Assembly (NCBI GenBank): GCA_003427395.1
Contig: BFEA01000557.1
Span: forward strand, 520,623-584,622
Direction: 5' to 3'
Source of the DNA: Chara braunii
Lineage: Eukaryota; Streptophyta; Charophyceae; Charales; Characeae
DNA length: 64,000 nucleotides
Position 1 is the first letter of the stretch. Each line of letters opens with the position of its first letter. The notes below the pieces were generated by a model. The model had not been told where the DNA came from. It did not search any database and worked only from the letters and a program-made list of their open reading frames with translations. The position numbers and the translations under genes were made by a program. Shown here in pieces: positions 1 through 10,717 of this stretch.

Positions 1-738
1 GGAACGGGGGGGAGGGGGAGGGGGAATGGGGGCGATTAGAAGGAATACAAAAGCCAAAAAAAAGAAGACCAAGAAGAAGAAGAGGAATGCCTGTGACTCT
101 ATCTTATTCGAGTGCGCCGATGGCTCTGTAAGAATCCACCTGTACGTGAAGACGAGCATGTGCGTGATCCGTACCAAGACGGGTTGACGCCCAGGTACTT
201 TCTAACAGAGGCATTGGCGAGAATGAGCCCAGGTACAGAGGCATATGTGCACACTATGGATACAATCATACAACAATTCTTGACCTTTTTCGGGGGGAAA
301 TGATCGTGAAAATTGTTCCCCTGCTTTTTCTGCTCCTCCGTTTTCTCAAGTTCTGTTTTTGTCGTCTTCTTGTGGGTGTGTGGGCGCCAAGGGGGGGCCA
401 GGAAGGAACGGAGAGAAAGGGTTGTCGTTTTTTCACTTCGCTAGCCCCACAGGGCTATCCAAGGTCTCGCTTCATTGGAGAGGATTTTTTTCCTAAAGAG
501 AGAGTTGTATCTCTAACTGTATTCGGTCTTTTTAGACCGTTGATCGTTGTTGAAAAAATCAACGATCCAGAATGGAGAAAAATCCAGGGAAACGGGACCT
601 CGCGCCCTGGGTTGTTATCTTTTTTAGCAAAAAAGGGGCCCTCAAACGATCCAGAATGAAGAAACTCAGGAAAATGATATCTCGCGCCCCGCCATGCAGG
701 TAAAATAAATAAACAAATAGAAACAAAATAAATTTACA
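1..738. other. Left edge, no recognised gene
   Basis: The first 110 bases are purine-rich and low in complexity. A 63-codon open stretch at 112-303 (+) ends in a run of hydrophobic residues and matches nothing I recognise; it could be the 3' end of a gene cut by the window edge, but codon evidence is too thin to call. A direct repeat is visible at about 562-611 and 646-690, each with AACGATCCAGAATG followed by CTCGCGCCC. No RNA gene is seen. Confidence 0.4.
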
Positions 739-987
739 CAGGGTTGCCGGCGTTCGGGACGGGCCGAACGCCCGAACGTTCGGCACCCCCTCTCGATACG
801 TTCGGCCGAACGGCCGAACGCGCACCCGAAAAAAAAAAAAAAAAAAAAAAAAAAAGGACTACAAAAAATCTGAAAAACAAATATGTTATACAGAAGAATA
901 AACTAAACAACATTTGCCTCAACGTGACATCCAAATTCTTTACCAAATTTGAAATAAAAATCAAATACTAAAAATAAATAATAATAA

Positions 988-1045
988 TGCAGTAACCCTG
1001 TTCAGCAGCAGACCGGGGCTCAGAACTTTGCCCCCGGTAAGACAC
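988..1045 (+). repeat. Truncated 5' LTR of the Ty3 element
   Basis: This 58-base block is nearly identical to 2956-3013 and stops abruptly where pol homology begins, marking a deletion junction. Confidence 0.75.
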
Positions 1046-1046
1046 T

Positions 1047-2914
1047 TTTCTTGGCTTGGCAAGCTACTATAGGAAGTTTGTCAGGAACTTCTCATTGATC
1101 GCTGCACCAATGAGAAGATTGTTAAAGAAAGGAACGATCTGGTTGTGGGACAAGGATTGTGAGTCCTCGTTCAAAAAGGTAAAGAACGCTCTGACTCACT
1201 ACCCTGTTTTGAAAATTGTTGATCCATCTCTTCCCTTTATTGTCACCACTGATGCAAGTCAGTATGGGATTGGCGCAGTTCTTAGGTTGCCAATTCTACT
1301 TATGAAAGGGAATTGTATGCGTTAGTCTGTGCCTTAGACACCTGGAAACACTATCTATTAGGGAGACACTTCACTGTGTACTCAGACCACTCTACCCTGA
1401 AGTGGATAAAGACACAGCCTAGGCTCTCTGATAAACTAGTACGATGGTCTGTATTCATTGATACTTTTGATTTTGAATTGAACACTATCAAAGGTAAGTC
1501 TAACGTGGTTGCTTGCGAAAGACCCGAGTCTACTTCCCAACTATAAGATAACCGATGGTTTGCTTCTCTTGTTAGACCAAACTGAACAACGATTGTGTAT
1601 TCCTCATCAGGAAGAAATCAAAAGTCTGATTATTGGGGAATGTCACGACGCCGAAGGTCATTTTGGTTTAAAAAAAAACTACGCTGAAGTTAGAGAACGC
1701 TTTGAATGGAAGGGATTGAAAGAGGATGTACTAACTTATGTTCGTACTTGTCTTGTGTGTCAGAGAAACAAACCCTCACATGAGAATCCACTTGGTCTTC
1801 TCAGACCGTTACCAATTCCAAGCGAACCAGGTGAATCTATTTCCATGGATTTCACGAGTCTCACCAAAAGTCGGAATGGCAATAGCCAAGTGATGGTGAT
1901 CGTGGTTCGTTTCTCTAAATATACTATGTTCATTCCCTTACCCGAAAAAGCCAGAACGGAACTTGTGATCCAAAAGTTTCAGATGCGATGGGTGACTGAA
2001 TATGGTTTTCCTTTATCCATTGTATCTGATAGAGATGCCCGGTTCACAAGTATGCCATGGCAAAAGTTGATGGAGGCATACGGTACACGTCTGACCATGT
2101 CGTCAGGTAGACACCCTAAAACGAATGGTCAGAGTGAACAAATGAACCGTTTGTGCCAACAGCTTCTGCGCATGTATGTAAGACCCGATCAAATAGATTG
2201 GGATGAGAACTTACCTAAGATAGCAAGTGCATATAATAGTAGTGTTCATACCTCTACAGGACGAACACCTAACGCACTGCATAAAGGGTGGAAACCTAAG
2301 CGTCCCATTGATGNATTGACNAGGGACCAGTTTCTTAGGTTACCTCCNGGGACCCGCGAATACGCAGTATTGTTTCAAGAAGACATTAAAAAGGTAAAGG
2401 AGAACTTAAAGAAAGCTCAGGACCGGATGATCGAACAAGCTAATAAGCATCGACGACCATCAACGTTCAAAGAAGGTGATTTGGTCTGGGTCAAGTCTAA
2501 AGAGTTTTCACTAGAAGAAAAATCTCTCAGAAACTCCTGCCTGTCTATTTTGGACCCTGGGAAGTTCTTAAAGTGATTGGAGATGGAGAGGGACCGTCTT
2601 ATAGGATTGATATACACCCTCATCTCAGGACCTATTTTGTATTTCATGCGTCTAAGTTGTTACCTTATGTAGAAGGAGATGAATTCCCCCATAGACCATC
2701 TATGATACCGCCAGATATGGATGGTGGATATGAAGTGGACCGAATTATAGAACAAGGATTCTTCTCTACAGGTGCACGAGGACGACCCCATAAGCAATTC
2801 AAGGTTCGTTTTAAAAGTCAGAACCCATATGAGGACAGATGGTTTAGTAAAAGAGAACTCCTTGAATCTGCTCCTGATATTGTCTTTGCTTATGAACGTG
2901 GGTTGAAGTCTTAA
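1047..2914 (+). pseudogene. pol: Ty3/gypsy pol remnant: RNase H, integrase, chromodomain
   Basis: The product would be the C-terminal half of a retrotransposon polyprotein. It opens with the end of RT (LASYYRKFVRNFS), then an RNase H start with TTDASQYGIGAVL, and a second RNase H block with YSDHSTLKW. The integrase part (about 1509-2575) shows the zinc-binding H and CLVC pair, a DDE core with SMDFT, SDRDARF and NGQSEQMNR, and a C-terminal segment. A chromodomain-like tail at 2573-2914 carries YEVDRIIEQG and PYEDRWFSKREL. The reading frame is broken at least three times: a deletion near 1290, a shift near 1510 and another near 2525. Three isolated N bases sit at 2314-2348. Domain identification is firm and loss of function is clear; RT itself and gag are missing. 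Confidence 0.9.
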
Positions 2915-2955
2915 AAGGTTTCTGCGATGGAACTCGAAATTTGGGTCGGCAGGAA

Positions 2956-3969
2956 TGCAGTAACCCTGTTCAGCAGCAGACCGGGGCTCAGAACTTTGCC
3001 CCCGGTAAGACACAGACTCAGTTGTCTGTGCTGGGCTATGTGACCGAGACATGCCCAGCCTGAGTCTGTCGAGGAGGCTGTGTGACCAAATGAAGCACAA
3101 CGGAAATTCAACAGTCAAAGTCAACTGTAGAGTCAAAGGTACTGCACCCAGGCCTATGGTCGGATACATTCACTTGTTGTGTGCAGGTACCCAGACAGCA
3201 TTCAGGGTGGGAGAAATACAGTTTCTGGCCGATCTGGGCCCTCATTCATATCGAGATCTGGACGGTGCAGGACCTCAGCACCCGGGGTCCAGACCCCGCA
3301 TCCACGCTATTTAAGAATTGACTTCCTGGCTGGAGAACATTCAGTATTGCGTGAATGCTGACTTCACGCGTGGACTTGACGCTGTTGCTATGCTGCGACA
3401 TTGCGACATTGGCTTGACGCCGGCTATATGCTGGCAGAGGAGGACGGCAAGGCGCTGCTGGCTGGCAAGGTGCTGGCTGGCGATGGTCTTCTGGGCATGC
3501 TGACGTGGCAGCTTCCACGCGCCGTTGCTGACGTGGCCGCTGCCACCTGTATATGATTGATGACATGGCGGGCTGCGAGATTGATGAGGCTGTTCTGATT
3601 CTTCGTCACTTCGGAAGGGGATCAAGACTGTGGTTATCGAGGATACGTACCTGGTTGATGACGATACTCTCCATTTGCTGATGTAGACAGATTGACGTGC
3701 CACGTGGCACCTTGAGGAAGAACTTCAGACATTGTATTCAGTCTATTGATTGATGAGGTGGCGAGGAGGAGGAGGAACCCGAAGAAGAAGTGGGCTGTTG
3801 TCTTCTTCTCTCTCCTTTGTCTATTCTCCCTCTCTCCTCCTTCGTCTGTGTATGATTCTCACCTCATTCTATCATCACACACATTTGCGATGGTTTGTCA
3901 TTCATCAGCAGATCGATAATCATATGGACTGGTAATTTGACAAGTATCTTCACGTCTGGGCTCATTACA
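2956..3969 (+). repeat. 3' LTR of the Ty3 element
   Basis: Begins TGCAGTAACC directly after the pol stop and ends about 1,014 bases later near CATTACA. Its start duplicates the 5' LTR fragment. The open stretches inside it on both strands carry no recognisable protein domain. The right boundary is set by return to the sequence of the hAT-like host element. Confidence 0.7.
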
Positions 3970-4504
3970 ATAATGAAAATTAGAAAAAAATAAAACGAGA
4001 ATGAAATCATTGAGTGGGCGAGCACGTTTTTGACACCGCCATCTTTGGCGATTTTTCATTTTTTTTTGGGCTGTGACAAATGCCATGAAAATTTATATAT
4101 GTGTATCTTACGTAATAGAGAATCTACAAATTAAGTTTGAAAATAATAATTTTTTCATGCCCCGAAATAAAGGAAAAACATAAAGTGAAAAGAGAGAAAA
4201 AACAAATTAGTGAGTAAGCAAGCAAGTTTTGACACCACCATCTTTGAGGATTTTTCATATTTTAGTGGCTAAACAGATTGGCTTCAAAATTGAGAGGGAG
4301 ATACCTTATATCACAAAGAAATAATCACAAAAATTTTCAGAAAAAAATATATATTTAGGTGTTTAAATTTTTTTTGCGGGGTCCGAACCCCTTCAAGTTC
4401 GGGCTCCGTACGAATTCGGGGGTCAGCTTAGGGGCCTCCGTACGTTCGGCCTGGCAACCCTGCCTTTTCAATTATTTTGCTTTTCAATATTCACAGAATA
4501 TCCT

Positions 4505-4804
4505 GTTAAAAGCTAGGCTACCAGAGTGGCCCAGGGTCACTTGCCCAGCCGGGCCAAAAAAAATAAACAAAATAAAAGTAATAAAAATATTTTTTAATTT
4601 TATTTTTTATTTGAAATTTGGTAAAGAATTTCGATGTGACCCTCAGGCAAAAGTTGTTCAGTTTATTTTCCTGCATAACATAGTTTTTTTCCGGATTTTT
4701 TGGATTTTTTTTTCTATTATTTTTTTTGCCGGGACCGTCTTTGGTCCTTGCACGGGCTGGCCATCCAGGACCCGGGCGGCCCGGCTGGTAGCCTAGGTTA
4801 AAAG
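4505..4804. mobile_element. hAT-like MITE with perfect 8-bp target duplication
   Basis: The element proper is 4513-4796. It starts CTAGGCTACCAG and ends CTGGTAGCCTAG, a perfect 12-bp inverted repeat, and is flanked on both sides by GTTAAAAG (4505-4512 and 4797-4804). The interior shares a ~100-bp core with 860-970 and 19,000-19,110, so it belongs to the same family as the two larger elements. It has no coding capacity, so mobility would depend on a transposase supplied elsewhere. Confidence 0.88.
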
Positions 4805-4860
4805 TTATTTCTGACGGTTGTAACTTCAACCGAAAGTGAGGTGGTAAGCCGTGAGGCTCC

Positions 4861-4973
4861 TACCGTCTTCCCCCGAAACACAACGCACCCTCATCGTGAA
4901 TGTATACAAGCGCTCTTTACGGTCGGACACAGTCATAATGAGGGTGCGTTATGCTCGGGGGAAGACTATGGTA
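4861..4973. mobile_element. Foldback MITE 1, TA-flanked
   Basis: Nearly the whole element is an inverted repeat: CCGTCTTCCCCCGAAACA and AACGCACCCTCAT at the left are mirrored by ATGAGGGTGCGTT and CGGGGGAAGAC at the right. TA dinucleotides flank both ends, as expected for Tc1/mariner-type insertion. Relatives lie at 8573-8662 and 8850-8963. Confidence 0.7.
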
Positions 4974-5061
4974 GTACCAGGGCCGAAATTCCCCTCCTGA
5001 GGAATGACCGGACCGCAACCGGTCGACACGTGTCGAGCAATGTGCGCGTCTGAGTAAAGGA

Positions 5062-5460
5062 ACACGTGGCAAGATGTAACTATCAATTGTGACAAAGGTG
5101 TATTCAAATTCCAAACGCAATTTGAAATTCATTGCACGTTCAGGAAATAGAAATTTAGTAATTATATCAGTAAGTAGAAATGGGGATACCGATACCAACG
5201 GGCCTAAGCTCAGTTTTTTTGGTACACCCATGGACTATTGAAATATAGACCCGAGTTCCAATCCCGATCGGAACTAGGTGAATGAAATTCTTCAAGTAGC
5301 TGGGGTGGGTCAGTTCCACGATGATACCTAAGGTCATCGCCCTTTAAAGAAAAAAAAAAGGATACAGATGCCAACAAGCAACTGCGTAAATAACGAGCAG
5401 CGGTAATTAGTAATAAAAACAGCACCGCCCCTCGGGCCCAGCGACGCCCCCCAAAAAAGG
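5062..5460. other. Intergenic, no gene seen
   Basis: No coding or RNA feature is supported. A segment GAGTTCCAATCCCG near 5250 looks like a tRNA T-arm but no cloverleaf surrounds it. Confidence 0.3.
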
Positions 5461-7020
5461 CAGGTAATTAATCAATCAATCAATCAATCAATCAACCTAT
5501 CCAGTCATTCAACCAGCCAGAGCCCATCAACCAATCAATCGCGTCGATGATCAAATTTTGATGATTTTATCATCAAAATTTCTATATCAATCAGTCAACC
5601 TATCCAGTCGTTCAACCAGCCAGCCCATCAACCAATCAATCGCGCATCGATGATCAAATTTTGGTGATTTTATCATCAATTTTCTGACTAAATTTCAACC
5701 AACCAGTTCATGAGATCAACAGCCCATCGACCAGTCGATCAACCAAATCAAGCACATCGATCATCAATTTTTCAACCAACCAGTTCATGAGATCAACAGC
5801 CCATCGACAAGTCGATCAACCAAATCAAGCACATCGATCATCAATTTTTAATTAGTTTGTCATCACTCTTCTAACGAAACCTCAACCGACCAATTCGTGC
5901 CCACCGAGTTCACGCGCGAAATATCAATCAGTCAATCAACCGACCGACCGAGCCACCGTTCAACTAATCGTCGCTCGATCAATCGAAAGATCGAGAGCTC
6001 GATCGATCAAGAGAAACACCTGAGTTCCCGAGATAGAGAGAGACAGAGCGAGAGAACTCTCAAAATTTTGAAGCTTTCAAGCGATGGGCAGACTGATAGG
6101 TAGGACTTACCAACTAGTCGACCGATCAATCAACCACTTGCTCGGTTAAGCACTTCAATCAAATCCCAGGAACCAACGCGTCGCTCGCGCAATCAATTGA
6201 TTGACTCAATAACCCAATCAATCAAATTCATGAACCGACCAATCAATCAATCCATCGACCGACCATGCGATCGACGCGTGCAACCGACTAATCGGTGGTC
6301 GTGAACCAATGCAAGCGATCGATCCGCCGCTAATCATTCACATCGGGAAATCAACCAATCAAGTGTGTGAACGTTTACCCGAAAAATCAATCGATCAATC
6401 CATCAATCGATCAATCCATCAATCGATCGATCAATCCATCAATCGATCTATCCATCAATCGATGAATCCATCAATCAGTGAATCAATCGAATTAATCAGT
6501 CAATTGATCACCCAATCAATCAATCCAATCAATCCAATCAACACACGGTTCTAGCATTCACCCGATGGCTAATCGATCAAAGCAATCGATGGATCCGCCG
6601 CTCACTCGATCGCAACCATTCAAGCTACCAGTCGATGGCTGATCGATGGATTCACATCAATCTATCCGTCCATCGAATCGGTCAACCCATCCAAATTACT
6701 GTAACACATCTCTTACTCATCCGCAAAAAAATCAATTAAGAAAAAATACTTGACAAAACTACGTAATGGTAATACAAACACGACCACTCGACCCCACCAA
6801 GCAATCAATCGAGGAAGCGACTGGACCCCATCAATCAATGAATCAGTCAATCAATCAATCAATTAATCAATCAATCAATCAATCAATCAATCAGTCAATC
6901 AATTCATCAGTCAATCAATTCATCAGTCAATCAATCAGTCAATCAATTCATCAGTCAATCAATCAATCAATCAATCAATTAATCAATCAATTAATCAATC
7001 AATCAATCAATCAGATCGAA
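5461..7020. repeat. ATCA/ATCG satellite block
   Basis: Tetranucleotide runs built on AATC/ATCA occur at 5466-5500, 6380-6540 and especially 6830-7015. Between them are longer repeats of roughly 75-110 bp (for example the CAACCTATCCAGTC and CCAACCAGTTCATGAGATCA units at 5490-5860). Open stretches through this block translate to INQSINQS-type repeats and are artefacts of the repeat. Confidence 0.85.
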
Positions 7021-7480
7021 TAGCCGAAGTCGCGGCAAACCAAACTGTCGGGATCGGGTGCAAGAAGGCACGATATCCAAAACAGCGCAATGAATGGCAG
7101 GCCCCTCTATACAACGGCGAGGAGCTTTCTATGAAGAAAACAAAACGATTTTTTTCCCGATTCACAAAAAGGCCTATGGTTCACCGGCAGTTCTGAGTGA
7201 CAACAATATACACTCTTATACACATTACTAATTATACGAATTTTTTTACCTATACTGCCAACTGAACCGCCGGCAGAAACGGAGAAAATGACAAGAGACG
7301 AGAAGCTGTGACAGGCATTCGGCGCAGTTTCACCGACTATTCAGGAGGCTAATAAAACATAAAAAATGAAAAATATGACAAATTACACTAATCACAAAGA
7401 GCCGCCCGATGACACCTGTTGACCGAAGTCGGGATAGATGATAACACTTCATTGCGAATTATTTTTTTAATTATTTAAAA
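7021..7480. other. Intergenic, no gene seen
   Basis: A/T-rich spacer with no repeat or coding signal that I can support. Confidence 0.3.
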
Positions 7481-7559
7481 TAAAAAATTCACAAAGAAAT
7501 TGGTAGAATAGAACTAGACGCTGCTCGAACAAGTCCGCACCCAGAAACCGCTCCCACAC

Positions 7560-8248
7560 CCTCTCCTTCCGTTTTCTGAGGCTTATTCTCTTCCCCCCCC
7601 GCCCCCCCAAAAAAAGGGTCCGTGCTTGCAAATCATATCTTTCCGTTAATGTCATGTTTTCCCGCATTTTGCCTCCCCCCTCTCTCTCTCTTTCCTCCGC
7701 TTCCGTTTTTTCTTTCTTCCGCCCTTTTTCTTTCCCCCGCACCTTTTCTTCACGCTTATGTGGACGATTTCTTCCCCTAGCCTCTCTCCCGCATTTAGTA
7801 TTTCCACTCCTTATACTTCCCGCCCTTTTCCCAACTCCTCTTTTTCTTCCCGCCTTTTTCCCCATTCCCTTTTTCTTCCCGTCTTTTCCCACCTCTTTTC
7901 TTCACTTTTTTTTTTACCACCCCCCTTTCTCTTCCCGCCCGCCTCTTTTACCACCCCTTTTTTTTCCGCCTTTTTATCACCCCTCTTTTCTTCGCGCCTC
8001 TTTGTCCAACCATTTTCTTTCCCGCCTTCTTCCCCACCCCTTCTTCTTCCCGCCTTTTTTGTCATCCCTTTTTCTTCCCGCCTTTTTTCCCACCCCTTTT
8101 CTGCCCCCCTTTATCACGTTACAAAGCTCATCGTTTTCCGGTTCCGGCCACCTTTTTCTTTCTCTCTTTTTTTTCAGCCAACCAATTGTGGACCCTTCGA
8201 TTAATCTACCACTCCTACTACTGTCCCGTCTAGCGAATCCCTCCTCAT
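7560..8248. repeat. Pyrimidine-rich imperfect tandem repeat
   Basis: One strand is almost pure C/T. A unit of roughly 20-28 bases of the form CTTTTCTTCCCGCCTTTTT recurs from about 7820 to 8110. Long open frames here are by-products of the skewed composition (Phe/Pro/Leu on one strand, Lys/Gly/Arg on the other). The tract could form triplex (H-DNA). Confidence 0.75.
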
Positions 8249-8249
8249 T

Positions 8250-8338
8250 CCCAGCAAGCATTCTCTCTATCTAATCAACGAATTTGTTTAGATACATTCC
8301 CAGCAAGCATTCTCTGCATCTAATCAACGGGTTTGATT
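8250..8338. repeat. Two-copy tandem repeat (~46 bp)
   Basis: CCCAGCAAGCATTCTCT followed by ATCTAATCAACG occurs twice in direct order, starting near 8250 and 8298. Confidence 0.7.
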
Positions 8339-8395
8339 GCTGGAACGAAGGGGGAAAATGCAGGGAGGAGCGAGCATAGACGAGCTGCACCCGCG

Positions 8396-8396
<1 letters not shown>

Positions 8397-8477
<81 letters not shown>
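8397..8477. repeat. 81-nt poly-G run
   Basis: An uninterrupted G homopolymer. The length is likely imprecise in any assembly. If real it would support stacked G-quadruplexes. Polyglycine and polyproline frames through it are artefacts. Confidence 0.9.
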
Positions 8478-8479
<2 letters not shown>

Positions 8480-8572
8480 GGCGGGAGGCAGAGCCGAGAA
8501 GATGACGAGAGGGCAAAATATGTGGAAACCTTGCGGGAAACAAACTGCAAAAGCGTGTTCCAAAAAACTAAG

Positions 8573-8662
8573 TACCGTCTTCACTCGAATAGAACGCCTG
8601 CTCATGATCCCTTCATATGCACTGGAAGGCAACCCTGCGTTCTATTCGGGTGAAGACGGCAG
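8573..8662. mobile_element. Foldback MITE 2
   Basis: CCGTCTTCACTCGAATAGAA at the left is mirrored by TTCTATTCGGGTGAAGACGG at the right. The left TA is present; the right TA has decayed to CA. It belongs to the same family as 4861-4973 and 8850-8963. Confidence 0.7.
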
Positions 8663-8699
8663 TGATTGCAGAAAGGGTAATCAATAATTGGCCTCATAA

Positions 8700-9720
8700 G
8701 CAGCTGGTGTCTGGGATAAATCAAAGAGCAAGAGCAGGAAGCCTCGACGCAGACTTCCTCGCGCTAAGGAGGAGGAGAAGGGGAGAGCAGGAGGAAGGAG
8801 AGAGAAGGAAAGTAGCGACATAAGACGATATGCGAGCGGGAGAGAAGACTACCGTCTTCACCCGAATAGAACGCCCGGTCATTTATAGCTGTGTTTTTGG
8901 GGGGTATCTTTCAGTCTAAATACAGCGATAATGACCGGGCGTTCCATACGGGTGAAGACGGTAGCTTGTATGTCTGACCTTGACGAGGAAGGAGGGAGAA
9001 GGGATAGGAACAAAATTTTTCTTTTAGTAATGGCTTCTATGCAGCGTAGAAAAGGACCGAATGTGGTAGGATTGATTGGGTTATTACAACCCGCTAAGGA
9101 GGAGGAGGAGGAGGAGGAAGGAGAGAAGAAGAGAAACGAGAGAAGAGGAGAAACGACAGAAGAGGAGAAACGATAGAGGAAGCGGAGACGGAAGATGATA
9201 TGTGAGCGGGAGACGACATCGCTGTATGTCTGACCTTGAGGACGAAGGAGCGAGAGGAGGTAGCGACAGAACTACCTCGCTTCCTTTTGCTAAGGAGGGG
9301 GAGGAAGAGAGTGAGGAGGAGGAAGAAGAGAGGAAGAGAAAGGCGAGAAGAGGAGAGAGGAGAAATGATGAATTAGATGTGATCGGACGAGAAGACAAGT
9401 TTTGCCTGTCTGGCACTGAGGAGGAAGGAGCGAGAGGAGGCAGCGACGAACAAACTTCCTCTTGCTCCAGAGGAGAAGAAGAGAAGTGATCGGGGGAGAC
9501 GACAAGGTTTGTCTGCCTCACCTTGAGGAGGGAGGAGCGAGAGGACGTAGCGACAGAACTAACTTCCTCTGGCAAAGGAGGACAAGGAAGAGTGAGGAGG
9601 AGGAAGGAGAGAGGAGGAGAACGGAGGGAGGAAGGAGAGACAGACGACAAGATGTGAGCGGGAGAGAAGAAAAGGTTTGTCTGTCTGACCTTGAGGAGGA
9701 AGAGCTCATCCCAAAATCTC
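8700..9720. repeat. Purine-rich diverged tandem repeat
   Basis: A module containing TCTGACCTTGAGGAGGAAGG, then AGCGAGAGGAGG, then TAGCGACAGAACT, then CTTCCT and a GAGGA-rich stretch, recurs at about 8970, 9229, 9403, 9510 and 9680. Spacing varies from ~110 to ~250 bp. Open frames on both strands (Glu/Arg-rich or Ser/Leu-rich) are composition artefacts. Confidence 0.7.
8850..8963. mobile_element. Foldback MITE 3, TA-flanked
   Basis: Between TA dinucleotides at 8850 and 8962, CCGTCTTCACCCGAATAGAA and CGCCCGGTCATT at the left are mirrored almost perfectly at the right, leaving a ~45-base loop. This is the cleanest copy of the family. Confidence 0.78.
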
Positions 9721-9950
9721 TGCAGCTCCGCCCTCCCTTCAATGCCTTTCTCTCTCGCCGCCGGGACGGCCCCGCGTCCGCTGAAGATCTCCTCATACAG
9801 AGAGACGAATTTTTCCTTTAATGGGGGTTTCAAATCCGACTTTTGTCTCGCGATCCCGACCACAGGGCCCACATTCACTACAGGTGTCTTCCACATCGGT
9901 GCCGAAAATGAAAAACAAAAAAAAAAGGACTATTTAGGTGGCGATCGAGA

Positions 9951-10352
9951 TGAGACGTGTCAGATCGCCAGTGTCGGACTTGAGATGGGACGTGTCACGG
10001 TCAGATCACGATGACACGTTTCAGATCGCGATGACACCGTGCGCCAATAACAGAGAGCAGGCGATAATCAACCACCACCCACAATCCACTAAAGGCGTCT
10101 TCAGCATAGGCCCCCCCCCCACCACCACCACCACCACCACCAATATAAAAACTCGACTCTAAAGCCGCCCCGCGAGGACACGTGTCAGATCGCCAGTGTC
10201 GGACTTGAGATGGGACGTGTCACGGTCAGATCACGATGACACGTTTCAGGTCGTGATGACACCGTGCGCCAATAACAGAGAGCAGGCGATAATCAACCAC
10301 CACCAATATAAAAAATCGACTCTCGAGCCGCCCCGCGAGCACACGTGTCAGA
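9951..10352. repeat. Two-copy tandem repeat (~225 bp)
   Basis: The block CAGATCGCCAGTGTCGGACT, then a run to GTGCGCCAATAACAGAGAG and GGCGATAATCAACCACCA, then CGCCCCGCGAG occurs twice, starting near 9956 and 10181. The unit holds several ACACGTGTCA or ACGTGTCA motifs, which resemble G-box sites but may only reflect the repeat. Confidence 0.75.
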
Positions 10353-10717
10353 TCGTTATTCACATTAGGACTTTTCAACTTATCTCCGAACGTAAAAGTG
10401 GTCAGGGATGGTTCCAGGAAAGTCCCAATGTGAGTATTCTCGATGTTTGATTATGCTTAGTCTCCCCCACGAGTGACAAAACGAGAAGACCGAACCGGCT
10501 GTGGTCTATCGTTGCGATTCTGTGCGCAGCCCGAAGGATGGGTTAGGTTCGAGGTCCGTCAAAATTTAGGGCCTCGCCACACCACTCGCGGAACCAAAAA
10601 TTTGCCGGATCCAAAAAAAAAAAAAAAAAAAAAAATGCGGGATCGACGGCTCGAAGCTGGAATAGGCAGAAAACAAAAACGTCCGTTGCCATATGCGCGG
10701 CGGGCACAGGAGGATCT

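Larger units (their letters stand above)
988..3969 (+). mobile_element. Decayed Ty3/gypsy chromovirus-type LTR retrotransposon
   Basis: A 58-base piece beginning TGCAGTAACC at 988-1045 is repeated at 2956-3013, which identifies a truncated 5' LTR and the start of a ~1-kb 3' LTR ending near 3969. Between them lies only the 3' part of pol, so a deletion runs from inside the 5' LTR to the end of the reverse-transcriptase region, removing gag, protease and most of RT. The insertion splits an hAT-like element. The flanks AATAA at 983-987 and 3969-3973 fit a 5-bp target duplication, though the last A could belong to the LTR. The empty site can be read in the related element at 18,960-19,000. Confidence 0.82.
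739..4462. mobile_element. hAT-like non-autonomous element (with nested Ty3 element)
   Basis: The left end starts CAGGGTTGCC and the right end closes with GGCAACCCTG, a 10-bp terminal inverted repeat. Sub-terminal blocks rich in TTCGG/CCGAAC lie next to both ends. With the nested insertion at 988-3969 removed, the remaining ~740 bases match, in reverse orientation, the element at 18483-19240, including the core with TTTGGTAA and TTCTGCATRACATAG. The outer 8-bp target duplication is no longer visible here (left flank AATTTACA, right flank CCTTTTCA). Assignment to the hAT group rests on the TIR form and on the clean 8-bp duplications of its two relatives in this window. Confidence 0.7.

Noticed and set aside
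5465-7020. Possible CRISPR-like array in the ATCA block
   Set aside because: No spacer-repeat alternation; units are short, degenerate tetranucleotides, and the window is eukaryotic.
7654-8274. Long open frame rich in Phe, Pro and Leu (and its minus-strand Lys/Arg/Gly partners)
   Set aside because: It follows the pyrimidine-rich tandem repeat; several frames are open at once and no domain is present.
8324-8687. Polyproline and polyglycine open frames
   Set aside because: They are direct translations of the 81-base G run.
9084-9896. 270-codon minus-strand frame rich in Ser and Leu
   Set aside because: It tracks the purine-rich tandem repeat, and a second frame on the other strand is equally open.
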